Part shown: positions 10,895-22,735 of the stretch, piece by piece
How positions within the stretch are numbered: the first letter of the stretch is position 1
How the letters are laid out: each line of letters begins with the position of its first letter
Origin: Solen grandis
Lineage: Eukaryota; Mollusca; Bivalvia; Adapedonta; Solenidae
DNA: 64,000 nucleotides
Assembly (NCBI GenBank): GCA_021229015.1
Contig: CM037777.1
Location: 69,540,840 to 69,604,839, forward strand
Direction: 5' to 3'
The notes under the pieces: model-generated
Told to the model about the DNA's origin: nothing
What the model saw: only the letters and a program-made list of their open reading frames with translations
The model's database searches: none
Program-made: the position numbers and the translations under genes

Positions 10895-13800
10895 CTTAGT
10901 CTTTGAACTTATATTTTGTCCAATGAAATCATTCCATTTTTTCAAATTTTTGTCTCCATTTAATGGCATAAACTTGTCCAAAACACTTTTCCCCAAAAAT
11001 CAGCTGACAATAAAAACCAAACTTCAAGCCCCTTTGACTGCGCAGTGCGTCATTTGTGTCGAAAAGCGGAGCTTTATGTGTTAAACCAATAGGACTAAGA
11101 CCAATTACCTTCCCTTGGTTCCCCTGTATCCGGAGTGCCTCACAGAAAAAAGTGACCATTTTTAAAAAGTTTAAATTTAGGGATTTTTGCTGAAAGAATG
11201 CAATAAAAAATTTAAAAATTCTATAGAACACAGTTAAATACCCAAAAAAAATCCCCAATTTTGGGGGGCATTAATGCCAAAAAACTTAAAAATTTTAGCA
11301 TTACGAGAGGGGAATTTTTGAAAAAATGGTGTGAAAATGGCCACCGGTGCACTAAATTCAACGCTGTTTTTTGGGCCTTAAATAGTGAAAAATAGTCTGT
11401 GCCCCCATTTTTAAATGTACAGAATTTTTTCTTTTTGAATAATCTGTCTAATGAGGGTAATTTTTGGGGATGCCAATTTCCCTTCAAAATTGTCATTTGT
11501 AATATGCTTATTAGAACATATAATAAATTTAAAAATTGTGGTCTTAGTCCAATCACCATGTGTAACGTGTTAAAGGGTTTTTTGATGTGAAGGGAACATC
11601 GACAAAAAATAATACCAGCAACCATAAGAAAAAACTTACCACTAGCTTTCGATTAACCCAAAAATAACAAAAAATCTACCCTTTCCCGCTTAGTTTAGTT
11701 TAAAAACATATTATTCCCTAAGAAGATGATGAAAACATTGGAAATTTAAAAATAATAAGGGGGTCTGACCACAATTTCAACAACTTTTTAGTTCGTCATC
11801 GCTTTAAGAAAATTGTGTAATTCAATTCTACACATGTTAACATAAATGGGCAAAAAACAAATTACTAAACAAACAATTAAAAAATTTCCCCTTTAAAGAA
11901 TTAAAAATTGAAAAATGATATAAAAAATGAGAAGAGAAAAGAAAAAACACAACAAACGGGGTTACTTAATGAAAAAAAAAAAAATGTCCAAAACACAACA
12001 TATATAGGGGCAGATATAGAACCTTTTTCTAAACATATCTTTTATTCAATTTCAATCCCCCACTTTTTTTCCCCGAAGAGATCAAAGTGGGCTTCCGGTT
12101 CAATGCTCATTTTGACGAGACTACACAGCTATCACAGTAGAGCAGCGCATTGACTTTTGACATAACATGTTACATTCACGGATGAAACCCCGCGGGGAAA
12201 CAGGTTGATAGGGCGGAGTCTAAAAAATCATACATTTTTTGAAATGTGGACTGCGTTAAATTTCAAAACTAATTTCAAACACTAAGTGGGTTGGTTATTT
12301 AGTAAGCATTGGGCTCTGGAACTTAATGAACTTCGGCAAACCCCGACACTCGGAATGCCCGTGTTTGCCGAAGATCCGAAATCGTTAATTATCGTCGATT
12401 TCCGGTTTATTCTATTTTTAGAAATTTTCCTATCATTTGGTGGGGGTTTTCCGATACTTTTTGGGGTAATCAAAATGGCTAAACGGGGTTTTCAGCGAGG
12501 GACTTGCGAGGTCGTTTCAGCAAAGCTTGCGCTGTAAAGGCCAAGAAGTGTAAAAATTGAAGTCAACAAATTATTGTTTGGGACGTGTGTACGGGAAAAG
12601 ACTGTAATGCTATTTTTGTTGCGCACGGGGTTTTTTTTACACGCCTATTGCCCGCCCTCGACTTACCCCAAATTTTAAAACCCAAATTTTTCCTTCAGAA
12701 AAACGAAAAAAATTTTAGAAGGGTTTAACAAACTATAAAAAACTAACGAAGGGAAACACTTTATAAAACAGTTGATGTAGGTATAATGGAAATGTAAAGT
12801 AACAAAAAAATGAGAGAAATGAAAAAAAAAACAAAAAAAACAAACCTGGAGCAGACACAAGTGTCCCTTTTAAAAAGGAGGTAATAATAAATAAAAATTT
12901 AAAAACGAGAGAAAAAATGGAGACTTAAGAAAGCCTTCACAACTCTCTGCCCCATTTGTAAAAATGTGATATTCATGTATTTATTAACAGACACATTTTG
13001 GGGACCATTGGACCTGCGGCAATATGATTTTAACAGTATAACTGAATTCGCTCCGTTGCTTCATATATTGTTTCAAAAGAACGGGAAAACCAGTTTCTGT
13101 GATATTTTTGGGTTTTTTGAATTTTTTAAAAATCTTTTTTGTATCATATATAGATGTTTTTTTTGTTTTAAAGATTTACATTTAATTAATACGACATTGA
13201 CGTCATTTTGTTGGGATTTTCTTTAAGTCACCTTATATAACTTTTTTATTTACTTTTGGAACGGAAAAATTCTATTGAATCTCATATTATTAGAGTTATT
13301 TTGCAAAAAATTTTTTAAAAGTTGTTTCATGCTTAAACTTAATCCTATTTAGATTTTTTAATTTTAAAAGATAGTTGAATTTTTTAAACTGACAGAAAAA
13401 CGGAAAATTTGCATGTGGTAATGTATATAAAATCTATATCTTAAAAAAATTTTTTGCCCAAAGCTCAATTCTTTTTTATTTAATTAAAATTAGTTGGTAA
13501 AACGGAAAAGGGTTAAATATGAACATAAAACATTTTAAAAAAAAAAGTGTACTTTTTTTTTTTTTTACCCTTGTATTTTTTCGCCCAAATTTTCTGAACA
13601 TTAAGGGAAAATACAAAAAAATGCAATAACTTTAGTTAAAAACGGTAAATTTTAAATAAAAATTCACCATCCCCAAGTGTTTTATAGAAGATTCAGGAAA
13701 AAATATTTTTTTTAAAGGTTTTTTGGAAAGGTCACCATTACATTCCAAGCCTTAAGCCCTTTAAATGGGCGCGCGGCTTACCCGCGCCGACCGTTTAAAA

Positions 13801-14250
13801 ATTTCATTAATGCTTACTAAAAAAACACTAATAACTTAATTAACACTGACTAATTAATTTTGCCCCCCCCTATTATGCGTTAGCTGTATATTAGGAAATG
13901 GCGCCTTTAAAATTGTTGTCAGCGTGTTGTTAAATTTTCACACACGGCACGGTTTTCCCAAAATAGGAAATAACACATAAATTCGCGCATTTTTTGCCGT
14001 CGGCTCTCTTTTTCAGTTTCAACAAAAGTGTGGCTGTTTTTTTATTTTTTATCTTTTTAATTAGTTAAAACATCAAAAAAATCACTGATGGACAAAAAGG
14101 GAAAAAAACCAAAAAGTAAATAAAATCGTTTAAAAAAGTAAAGGTCACGGAAGATATCAAGGCTAGGATCCCCGGGAAAATAAATAAAACGAGTTAATAC
14201 TGATCTGTAAGTTGTTTAAAAAAACGTTATATCAATTATTTAAATTTGTA
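10895..14250. other. AT-rich unpolished sequence, no gene seen
   Basis: No recognisable protein or RNA gene. Short ORFs (up to 134 codons, 11221-11625 minus) are low-complexity and match nothing I know. The only structured item is an 11-bp-arm inverted repeat at 12331-12373 (CTTCGGCAAAC / GTTTGCCGAAG). Homopolymer noise continues throughout. Confidence 0.55.
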
Positions 14251-14251
14251 T

Positions 14252-14475
14252 TTCCCAAAATTCGTAAACATAGGTACTGGTATAGCCTCTTGGGGTTTGG
14301 GGCTCAGTTTTTAAAAAGGGTTTCCAGGCTGATGGCCCGGGTCCGGAATGTACTGGGTGGGGTACGCCAAAGTCCACGCTGATACTGTGCAGTGTGACAA
14401 CACACAATTTTGTCTCAAGTAGACATTGTCTCCAAAAGACTTAAATCTGTCGGGGGACTTAAACCCCAAAACACT
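14252..14475 (+). mobile_element. SINE family B, 5'-truncated and damaged
   Basis: Matches the body and tail of the intact family B copy at 61679-61988: TATAGC, GGCTCAG, CAGGCTGATGGCCCGG, GCTGATACTG, GCAGTGTG, TCTCAAGTAGACATTGTCTC, then ACTTAAACCCCAA. The tRNA-like head is absent. Extra or missing bases in homopolymers fit the noisy contig. Confidence 0.75.
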
Positions 14476-15198
14476 GTATTTTAATTTTAGTATTTAATTT
14501 AACTTTTTCTTTCCTTAGGATCCCCTTTTCAAAAAATATTTCCGAAACTCTCTTCTTTTGTAAATGTTTATCTAAAATAGATTATTTTAAAACAACTTTA
14601 AAAGTTTACAAAAAGACGTCAACTGCGCCAGTGTGCACACCTCGTGTGTAGGGGTCGGTTTGTAACAATGCCCTATATGTATCAGTGAATGGGCGGAAAT
14701 AATTTTAAAAAAATGACATGTCATTTCGCCTAAATCTTAACAGTTAAAACACAATTAAATGAAAGTCTCGAAAAAACTCAACCTAACAAATTAAAACGAC
14801 CCGGAATTTTTAAATTTTTGGGGGGACTGATTAGATAGAAATAGCGGGCAAACTCTAAACAAAATTACCCATTTGGGCCCTTTTTCTAAAGGACAAAATT
14901 TCTTGCAGCGTCTGAACGGAAATGGTTGGTCTTTGTTTCAAACGTCACACTTATACCCCCATTGTATCTCAAGCTGGCAATAAATTTCATTTACATAAAA
15001 TTTTTTTTCACATAGTTTTTTCATTATCATAAATTTTGGGTTTTTCAACAACAAAGTCGGGACATTGCAATTTTCAAAAAACGTCAAATGCATGTGTCAA
15101 AACCTCAAAGGATTAGGGTAACGCAATGCTGCACTGAAATTTTATAAGTAACGTAAAAAAAATGATTTGACAAAAAATTTAAAACATTTTCAACACTT

Positions 15199-15485
15199 TT
15201 TTGTTTGTTTGTTTGTTTGTTTTTTTGGGTTTAAAGCCCCCCCGACAGTTTTCAGTCATTTGGAGACGATGTCTACTTAATGCGTTAAGTGCTGCCCCAC
15301 CAGTACACCCGTAGAAAGGGATGAACCACACCCCTCACATTAACCTGATACCAAACCAACCATCCGCAATACCCTTTAAAAGCGAGCGTCAAGCAAGGGA
15401 GCTAAACAGTACCATTTTTTTTGACTTTGGTATCGAACCCCGGCCCCCGCTCCCCGGGGGGACGCTCTAACCCTCGGACTTGTTA
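15199..15485 (-). mobile_element. SINE family B, nearly full-length but damaged
   Basis: The reverse strand reads a tRNA-like head (complement GACGCTCTAACC near 15461-15472 and a B-box complement TCGAACCCCGG near 15433-15443), then AAGTCAAA, ATGGTACTG, the B body, and a tail ATGACTGAAAACTGTCG ending in an AAAC microsatellite (seen as repeated TTTG at 15199-15222). Homopolymer errors are frequent. Confidence 0.75.
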
Positions 15486-15639
15486 TAGTAATACGATATC
15501 AATTTGGTAAAAAGTTTTTTTTTTTTCAATTTATATCTAAACATTCTGTAAAATTACTTTTCCGAAGGGAAAGCGAAAGAAAATATTTTATGAAAATTCT
15601 TTCAATTGGCTTTTTTAAAATTGTAATTTTTTTGTAAAT

Positions 15640-16140
15640 TACTTTTTTTTTTTTTTTCCATTTTAAAACTCAGGGGCCAAAAAAACGTCTTTAAAAATTT
15701 TCTACACTCACTTTCTTAAACTAAACACTTATTTTTAATGATTCTTAAGATATAAGCCGTAAAAACCCGACATGACGGGAAAATCGCTGAAATTATCATG
15801 TTTAAAATTTTTATTTTTTATGTAACGTCCTTATCTTTTATCAATTTCAAAACTTTAGGTACCAAAAAATCGTCTTAAAAATTTTCTAATCTCACTGCTT
15901 TAAAGGTTACTTATTCCATATGATTATAAGATATAACCCTTAAATTCTTCTGACGGAAAATCGCTAAAATTACTTTTTAAATTCTTATTAAAGATGAAAA
16001 TTCCTTTTAATTTTTTTCAATTTCAAAACTTTTGGTACCCAAAAAAACGTCTTAAAATTCTCTCATTTACGCTTATCTTAGGGAAAATTTTTAATATTTT
16101 TTTTAGATACAAACTCTTAACCTCCTGAAAAAGAAATAAA
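15640..16140. repeat. tandem repeat, about 180-bp unit, 3 copies
   Basis: The landmark AAAACGTCTT followed by TAAAAATTTTCT, preceded by CAAAACTTTTGGTACC in the last two copies, occurs near 15680, 15862 and 16045. The follow-on AAGATATAA and ATCGCT(G/A)AAATTA motifs keep the same spacing. The period is about 180 bp. Confidence 0.7.
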
Positions 16141-16529
16141 AACCAAAATATATGCACGAATTTTGTTTTTTTTCCCCATTACTCCATGAATCTTCGTCAA
16201 TCATTAAACATCCAAAAACAAACGAAAGGCCAAACATTGCCTACAAAAAAAATTCACATCATATTTTCAAAAAAACAAAGGGTTTTCGAGATATAACTGT
16301 TAAACACACTGGGGTTACCAAATTTTTTTGTTTTTTTCCCCCTAACTCAAAACCATTCAACCCCCCACAAAAAATAAATAATATCGAAAAGGCTTTCCAA
16401 ACCTAAATTATACGCATATGTCTCGTAGAATATTTAACCTTTTTGAGATATTTAAGGCCGAAGAAAAACCCCATAATGAATTGACCTTGACCTTGGGATT
16501 TTTCTAACGGAAGGCATGGTCCCATATAA

Positions 16530-17290
16530 TCTAATACTGCATCTTCAGAAAAAAAAAATTTAAGCAAATCATACAAAAAAAAAAGCCACAGGGGTTAAAA
16601 ACCCTTAAGTTTTAAACGAAAGTTTTATTAGCATAATGACGTCATTAATGTCAAGGGGTTCATCTTTTTAGAATGTAAAGAAAACCTAGAGACTAATATC
16701 ATTCGAATAAAGCTTTCAAACTCTTCTGGAAGCGAAATTAAAAGCTTTTAAAAAATTGACGTCAATAGTTTGAATTTCACCATAAAACCTTTTCCTTTTC
16801 GAATTTGGAAAAAAAAGGACACCCGGGGTGAACAACTAGGGGCCTAACTACACATTCGGAAAGTTGGGTGAAAATGTTTTAAAAAAATTTTGGCTCTTCT
16901 GGCTATTAATTGTATGCTTTCATATTTTTCAAAAAAAATTTCAAGCAAAACATACAAAAAAAAAAAGCCCCAGGGCTTAAAAACCCTTTAAATTTAAAAC
17001 GAAAGTTTTATTAGCAAAATGACGTCATGTGACGTCATATGGCGTTACTTTAAGAATTAAGGAAGACCAAGGGGCCAAATAAAGTCCAAATACAGCTTTT
17101 TGCTCATCGGGAAGCGATTTTACGCATTTGAAATTTGACTCAATATTTCAAACATTCGCCATAAAACCTTTGCCTTTTCAAATTTGGAAAAAAACGGACA
17201 CCGGCATGAACAACGGGGGCCAACATCACATCTTGAAATTAATAAAAAGTGTTTTAAAATATTTTGGCCTTTTTGGGCTTAATGATTAAT
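16530..17290. repeat. tandem repeat, about 380-bp unit, 2 copies
   Basis: TTTAAGCAAATCATAC at about 16558 and TTCAAGCAAAACATAC at about 16940 start parallel segments. Both share GAAAGTTTTATTAGCA with an AATGACGTCAT palindrome, TTGACTCAATA or TTGACGTCAATA, CATAAAACCTTT, and a closing run of GAACAAC and CACAT. They differ at many positions. Confidence 0.7.
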
Positions 17291-19496
17291 ATTTTCAGTT
17301 TTAAATTTTCAAATATCTGTTTCCCTTTTTGTTTTTAAATACATACCTCTTCAAAAACGTCAGGAAAAAGGAAGAAAGAGAGAAAAGGTGTTACCCGTCC
17401 TTTAAAATTTTTTTTCAATCTTTTCTCTTTTTTGTTTCGGCCTTTCTCGTTTACATAGGACTTCATTTGAATGTTATGGAAGTTGTTCAGCCTTTTAAAT
17501 ATACTGGGTCACCGACAGTCTTTAATGGATATTCGCGATACGTTTTAATCTTAATAATGCAAAAGTGAAGATTTTTTAACCCAAAATTTTTTGAAAATTT
17601 TACCCCAAAAATCTTAATCACTGCATACACCCTATTTATGAGATTTTGCAAAGGCACTGAGAAAAAATGATTTTTGGTGATTTTTCGAAGTTTTATTCCT
17701 AAACGACGACAAATGCGGGTTTAATTTTTATTGTTGAAACTAAACTATTAATTTGGTTTAATATACTTAAATTTTTATTTGCATTTAAAATAAACGGGGA
17801 ATGAAAGCTTTTAAAAGTTACATTTCAAATTAAACTTGATTTAAAGGCCCCATACCTCCATAAAAATCATTTGGATTGTAAAAAAAATTAAACTTACTTT
17901 CATGACAAAAAGGAAATCAATCATGAAGTACATTATTTTTAAAAACCCTGGGGGGGAAAAAGGGTTTTATTTTATAAAATTGCCCAAAAGGGGGCATAAT
18001 ACAAACAATTGTGGAAATTTTAAAAAAAAAACCGATCTAAACCTTTTTTTTAATTATATTTCTACTATCAAATATGAAAACCAAAGAGAAGCCCTTCAAA
18101 ATCACTAGGCTAAACTTTTAAACAATACAATTCCCCATTTTCAAAGGGCGCGTAACCTCATAACAAATGAATGAATTTTTACCAAAAAACGAAATTTACG
18201 GTTTTTTTGATAGATATTCTGAATGCATTCAATACATGATTTTTTTTTTCTTCAAAATTTATTGCGCGGAAAGAAAAGTCTAGGGACAGACGGGGGGACA
18301 GCGCTAAACCAACCATTTCCCGTCATTCAAACGGCATATAAAAAAAACAAAAATTTAAATGTCTCTCAAACTAAAGTGTTTGTGCCTCAACCTTCGCTTA
18401 TGTCATATATGTAGAGGAATGTCTAAGTGAAATAACTCTAAAACCCATAAGCAAGCTCCAAAATAGGTCAACACTATCAATATGCAGTTTTATAGATATA
18501 TCTCCAAAACAAGTTCATGTACTTTAATTCACTAAAACACAACCAGAAGCAATAGTCCATAATACGTCATTTACAACTATCCGTCAAGTTTTATAACACA
18601 CATGTCAAGTTTCCCTTGTTAAAGACTTTGAAAAAATTATAAGTAGTTCGCGATATATTGATTTCAATATACCCCCCGTAACTTCGTTTGTTGGTCTTTT
18701 TGTACTAGTATTGTCTACATGAGCGTGCTCCTTCAACTAATGACAACTATTTACTTTCAAAGAGTGTCTCCATTTAAGCCAACCACATTTTTCAAAATTT
18801 CCTTCACCCATTGTTTTATTTCCAGACGTATGGAGACAAACTTGAAATTAATCTGCCCCATGAGTTATTATTTTATTTCTTTTGTGTCATGTTTCATAGC
18901 ATAAAGGGTACTCCTTGTCTCCATGAGCAGATTTATTGCCATTGCTACCTCAGCGGTATCATCTCCATCATCTACGTTGATACGTTGTGCTATCATAGTT
19001 GACATTTTACAACGATGCGCAAAGAAAAGGTAGAAGGAAAAAAGAAACTTTAATATAAAGACAAGGCGGAGCGTGGTATTTCATTGGAACTCGGTGAACT
19101 GCAAATCAAGGGGTGGGGGTTCAAATCATGAAATTTAACCCTTTGGGAAAATTTCACAGAGTAACAAATGTTTAGCGCTGGTTCGTTTAAGGGGTTCGCG
19201 TGTATCGTGCTATACATATGACACAATAAAAAAACCAGGGGGTGGGGGGGAGGGGGTGGTCTATTCGAAACGAGCTTAACTCGGATCCCTTGTCCCCGCA
19301 TCTGTCTCTTTGTGTAGGTGCAACTGTCTAGAGGTGCTAAGGGGGGGGTAACCCTGACAGAAAAAGAACCGAAGTCAGAGGTGATGGCCTTAATGGCTTT
19401 CTCTGTTAGGAACCGCGCCACCATGTACAATACGCCTTTGCGAACGCAAACAACAACAAAATTATGACTGATATTAATAAACAGAAAAAAAGTACC
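17291..19496. other. no gene recognised
   Basis: Sequence quality improves after about 18.4 kb: long homopolymers become rare. Short ORFs (for example 19050-19430 minus, 126 codons with a run of prolines) have no recognisable domain. I see no gene or named repeat in this stretch. Confidence 0.5.
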
Positions 19497-19962
19497 GGTC
19501 CCGGTGGCCGAGTGATTAGGGCGTTCGTCCCGGAATCAGGAGGACGTGGGTTCTATCTCCGGGAGTAACATACCAAAGTCTTAAAAATGGTACGGGTATA
19601 GCTCACTTGCTTGACGCTCAGCATTTAAGGGTAGTTCCAGGCTGATTGGCCCAGGATCAGGATATCGCCTGGGTGCCTGAAAGCATAGTGGTAAAGCTCT
19701 TCGCTTCTCACAAATGCGACCCGGATTCGATTCCTGATCACGTACGTGAAAGGGTACCGTGGTCGCCCGTTCAAACACGTAGTTTTCTCCGGGTTCTCCG
19801 GGTTTCCTCCCAGAATAATGACCCCAAAACGCCGCCATTTGAGCCCCTCGAGAGTGATTAATATAGGTTGTCAGAACTGTTTCGTAATCGATGAAAATAA
19901 ATAAAGTTTAAATATAAGACACTTAAATACTGTCGTTGGAGGACGTTAAACCCAATAAAAAA
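19497..19962 (+). mobile_element. SINE family B interrupted by SINE family C
   Basis: 19497 to about 19665 is a family B head and body (A-box region TGGCCGAGTG; CATACCAAAGTC; GCTCACTTGCTTGACGCTCA). From about 19666 to 19910 a different tRNA-like SINE follows: head GCATAGTGGTAAAGCTCTTC, B box GGATTCGATTCC at about 19723-19734, body TTTTCTCCGGGTTCTCCGGG, tail AATAAATAAAG. Then 19925-19960 returns to a family B tail (AAATACTGTCG ... GACGTTAAACCCAA). The B middle is missing, so C either inserted with loss of B sequence or replaced it. Confidence 0.8.
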
Positions 19963-20220
19963 TTAAGTAAAAAGTAAAATTTAAAGTAGACAAGGGAAAG
20001 TTGAGCTGTTTTAGTGGTTACCTTATTGAGCGGTCATCCAGCATTTAGCGGTCGTTTTATATCATTTTAGCATTTTGTTACATGTTTAACCTTCATTTAG
20101 CGGAAACCTCTGTAAGAAGGGCATATTTTCTTCTTCCCTTATCTGATCGCTGAGGACCAGGTTTGATTATATTATCCATATACCAGGCCAGCTAGTCCTG
20201 AGCTACGCAATTCACTGGGG

Positions 20221-20477
20221 GGCCGCCGTGGCCGAGCGTTACAGTCGTGGACTAAAAATCTCTCAGCCCCTCACCGCTGGGGGGTTGGAATCCCGGTAGG
20301 GACTTCCCGGATTTTCATGTGAGGAAGCCTTCCAGCTGGCTTGCGGTAGGTCGTTGGGTTCTACCCGGGTACCTCTGGTACTCGGTCTCCTCCACCTGTA
20401 ATTAGCTGGACGTCGCTATATGATTGAAATACTATCGCAGCAAACGGTAAACCCCAATACAGCAACAGCAACAGCAT
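20221..20477 (+). mobile_element. SINE family A, full-length, with TSD
   Basis: tRNA-like head (GCCGCCGTGGCCGAGCG, later a B-box-like GGTTGGAATCCC), then the family body and tail (TAGCTGGACGTCGCTATATG, ATACTATCGCAGC), ending in AACAGCAACAGC. It is flanked by an 11-bp duplication ATTCACTGGGG at 20210-20220 and 20478-20488. Small indels in the head would weaken a polymerase III promoter. It is not a functional tRNA gene: the acceptor stem does not close. Confidence 0.92.
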
Positions 20478-20659
20478 ATTCACTGGGGAGATATAAAGAC
20501 TTTCGTAAAGAAGCTGATTCAAATATTTTGTATTTTTAAAAAGGATGGCACTGCGTAATTAAGTCTGCAGTTTGTTCATAGTGTGGATAATTCTTCTGAC
20601 TCCCAAGACTTTAAAACCCGGGCGTGTCCTTTAGTTATCATGATCACCAAGACGTAGGA

Positions 20660-22438
20660 CATGCATGAAACATGAAATCAACGGAGAAATTGCGTCCTGT
20701 TTCTACGTTACGTAAGATTATTAGTTTCCCAAATTTGAATGAGAGAAGAACTATCATTGAAATGATGAAAACCCCAGATACAGCTTTGTCACAGTTACTG
20801 TCACCATGTCAAAAAGTCTTGATAAAGTTGAAGGACCCAAAAAACAAAATTTCTCTCATAGCAAATTCCCCACTCCGCCTTCAACGCCTAGTGGACATTG
20901 TATACAGATATTGTCGCACATGGAAAAATTGACATGAAATAGACAAATCAAATACAATCGTTTTCACAAAGCGACGCATCGCCCCGCCCATAAATATATT
21001 AAATGGGAACAGGTATATCACTCAAGTCGATCACGTGGTCCATCTGGGTATACGACATGACTCTAATCTAAAACTAATTGGTCGCATAGAAGACCGATTG
21101 CAAAAAGCCAGAAATTCCTTTTATGCTATGGCCTCCCTAGGTGTTAATCCCAATGGCGTTAACCCATTAATATCAGTTGATCTGTACAGCAAAATAGTAA
21201 AGACCATTGCATTATATGGCTGTGAATTATGGTGCAATCTGCCGCCCTCTTACATAAACCGGTTCCAGCATTTTGTAGTGAAAAAGATTCAAGGGCTTAC
21301 TGCAAGGACAAGATTTGACATGTGCGAGGCAATTGTAGGGTTGCATAAATTAATTTGTGATATTATTGTTAAGAAATTTATGTTTTTGCATAAAATATTA
21401 TGCCTAAATACAAATAGTACCTGCAGGAACATTTTTCTACGAAGATACTCGTTATTCCTATCAGGGACAAACACCGTTGTATAATGGGTTTATAACACCG
21501 TTGTATATGGGTTTATAACACCGTTGTATATGGGTTTATAACACCGTTGTATATGGGTTTATACCGGATATCTGTAACCTGCTGCACAGATACAATCATT
21601 CATAATGCACTGATTAATCCTGCCAGTATGCCGACAAAGTATGCATAGAAAAGGTTCATTAAAAGACTCGTCTATACAGCAGATGAGCGGAGTGGAACTA
21701 CAGGGTGTCATCCTGTGACGACTTTGCCTTTTTCAGAATCCTTTGTCCTACTATATGCCGCGCTGTGATATATGACGTTTGTAAGTACAGCTGCACGAGA
21801 ACGGTGAGGTGTGAACCTGTTCTCAAAGAAGAATCATTGTGTTCCAAGTGCTTGAATATGCAACATAATAAACTAGTCCATTTATTAAGTGAATGTGTTG
21901 CAAACGGAACACGTTAGATCATTATTTATACAGGATATACTACTAGAATACGGAGTTTATATTGTTGGCCAGTTGCTATCATTAGACAATGTAAACTTTT
22001 CTCTGCGGGTCCTAGGTGCTCCGCTCGTTCCTACCTTTGGGGATACAGACAACAACGAGTTCTTAACCAAATCATTTCGCTTTGTTCACGCCTGTTTGCA
22101 TGGTTAGAGTGACGTAATATACATATATCATACGCAGGTGTGTAACCTGACTCAAAGACAGTTTCTCTGTAAGGTTTGATATTATACAGAGCGTATAGAC
22201 TGCTCTCATGCTCAAAATGTATACCAAGATCCATAATATGTATAACTTGACATTGTCCATATGCAATATTAATTATTTCATCATGCATTTTTCTGAATAT
22301 TTGCGAATGTATTTGTGTTTGTAACTACTTATTTGTTTTGTATATATTTTCTTTGATTTCACATTGTATATATTCTTCATATCTCCAGAAATGTGGGGAA
22401 TAAAGAATAAATGAAAGAATGAATGAAAAAAAAAAAAA
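20660..22438 (+). mobile_element. non-LTR retrotransposon (LINE), 3' part, broken
   Basis: The 3' half of a LINE, CR1/Jockey-like in style. 20672-20932 gives a stretch with RLQRLVDIVYRYCRTWK. An extra A in an A5 run near 20922-20928 then shifts the frame, and the next frame continues with KSNTIVFTKR. At 21035-21484 comes the RT thumb/C-terminal region (HLGIRHDS; RIEDRLQKARNSFYAM; IALYGCELW). The coding region is then interrupted by four 23-24-bp tandem units at 21471-21563. Beyond, 21705-22107 has a Cys/His-rich C-terminus (C-x2-C ... HLLSEC) followed by FVHACLHG, in two frames. It ends with AATAAAGAATAAATGAAAGA and an A run at 22426-22438. There is no catalytic RT core and no endonuclease, so the copy is dead and 5'-truncated. 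Confidence 0.85.
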
Positions 22439-22735
22439 TCAAAATCCGACCAAAGTAACCGATAAATAGCGCGGACGAAATTTTAAGAAATATATCAAAG
22501 GACTATAACTCACTCAATATTAAGCGACTCATGAAGTGCCAACGATATGCGCAACTAGGCTTGGTTCTTATCAGTCTTCAAAAGTTTGATCCAAATCCGA
22601 CAAAAGGTAGCCGAGGAATAGAGCAGACGAATTTCGAATACAGATGGATCGAACAACCGAAAGACCGGCGGCTGTAACTGTAATATAGCCCTCATATACT
22701 TAGTATCTGGGGATATAATAATATTATTCCGTTAA
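22439..22735 (-). repeat. dispersed repeat D, reverse copy
   Basis: Reverse-complement related to 28362-28680: both have ATCCCCAGATA and GTATATG(A/G)GGGCTATATT near the 5' end, and a body with AAATCCGAC, GACTATAACTC and GCGCAACTAGGCTTGG (or forward equivalents such as CCAAGCCTTGTTGC). It directly abuts the poly-A end of the LINE, so the LINE may have landed in or beside it. Confidence 0.65.
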
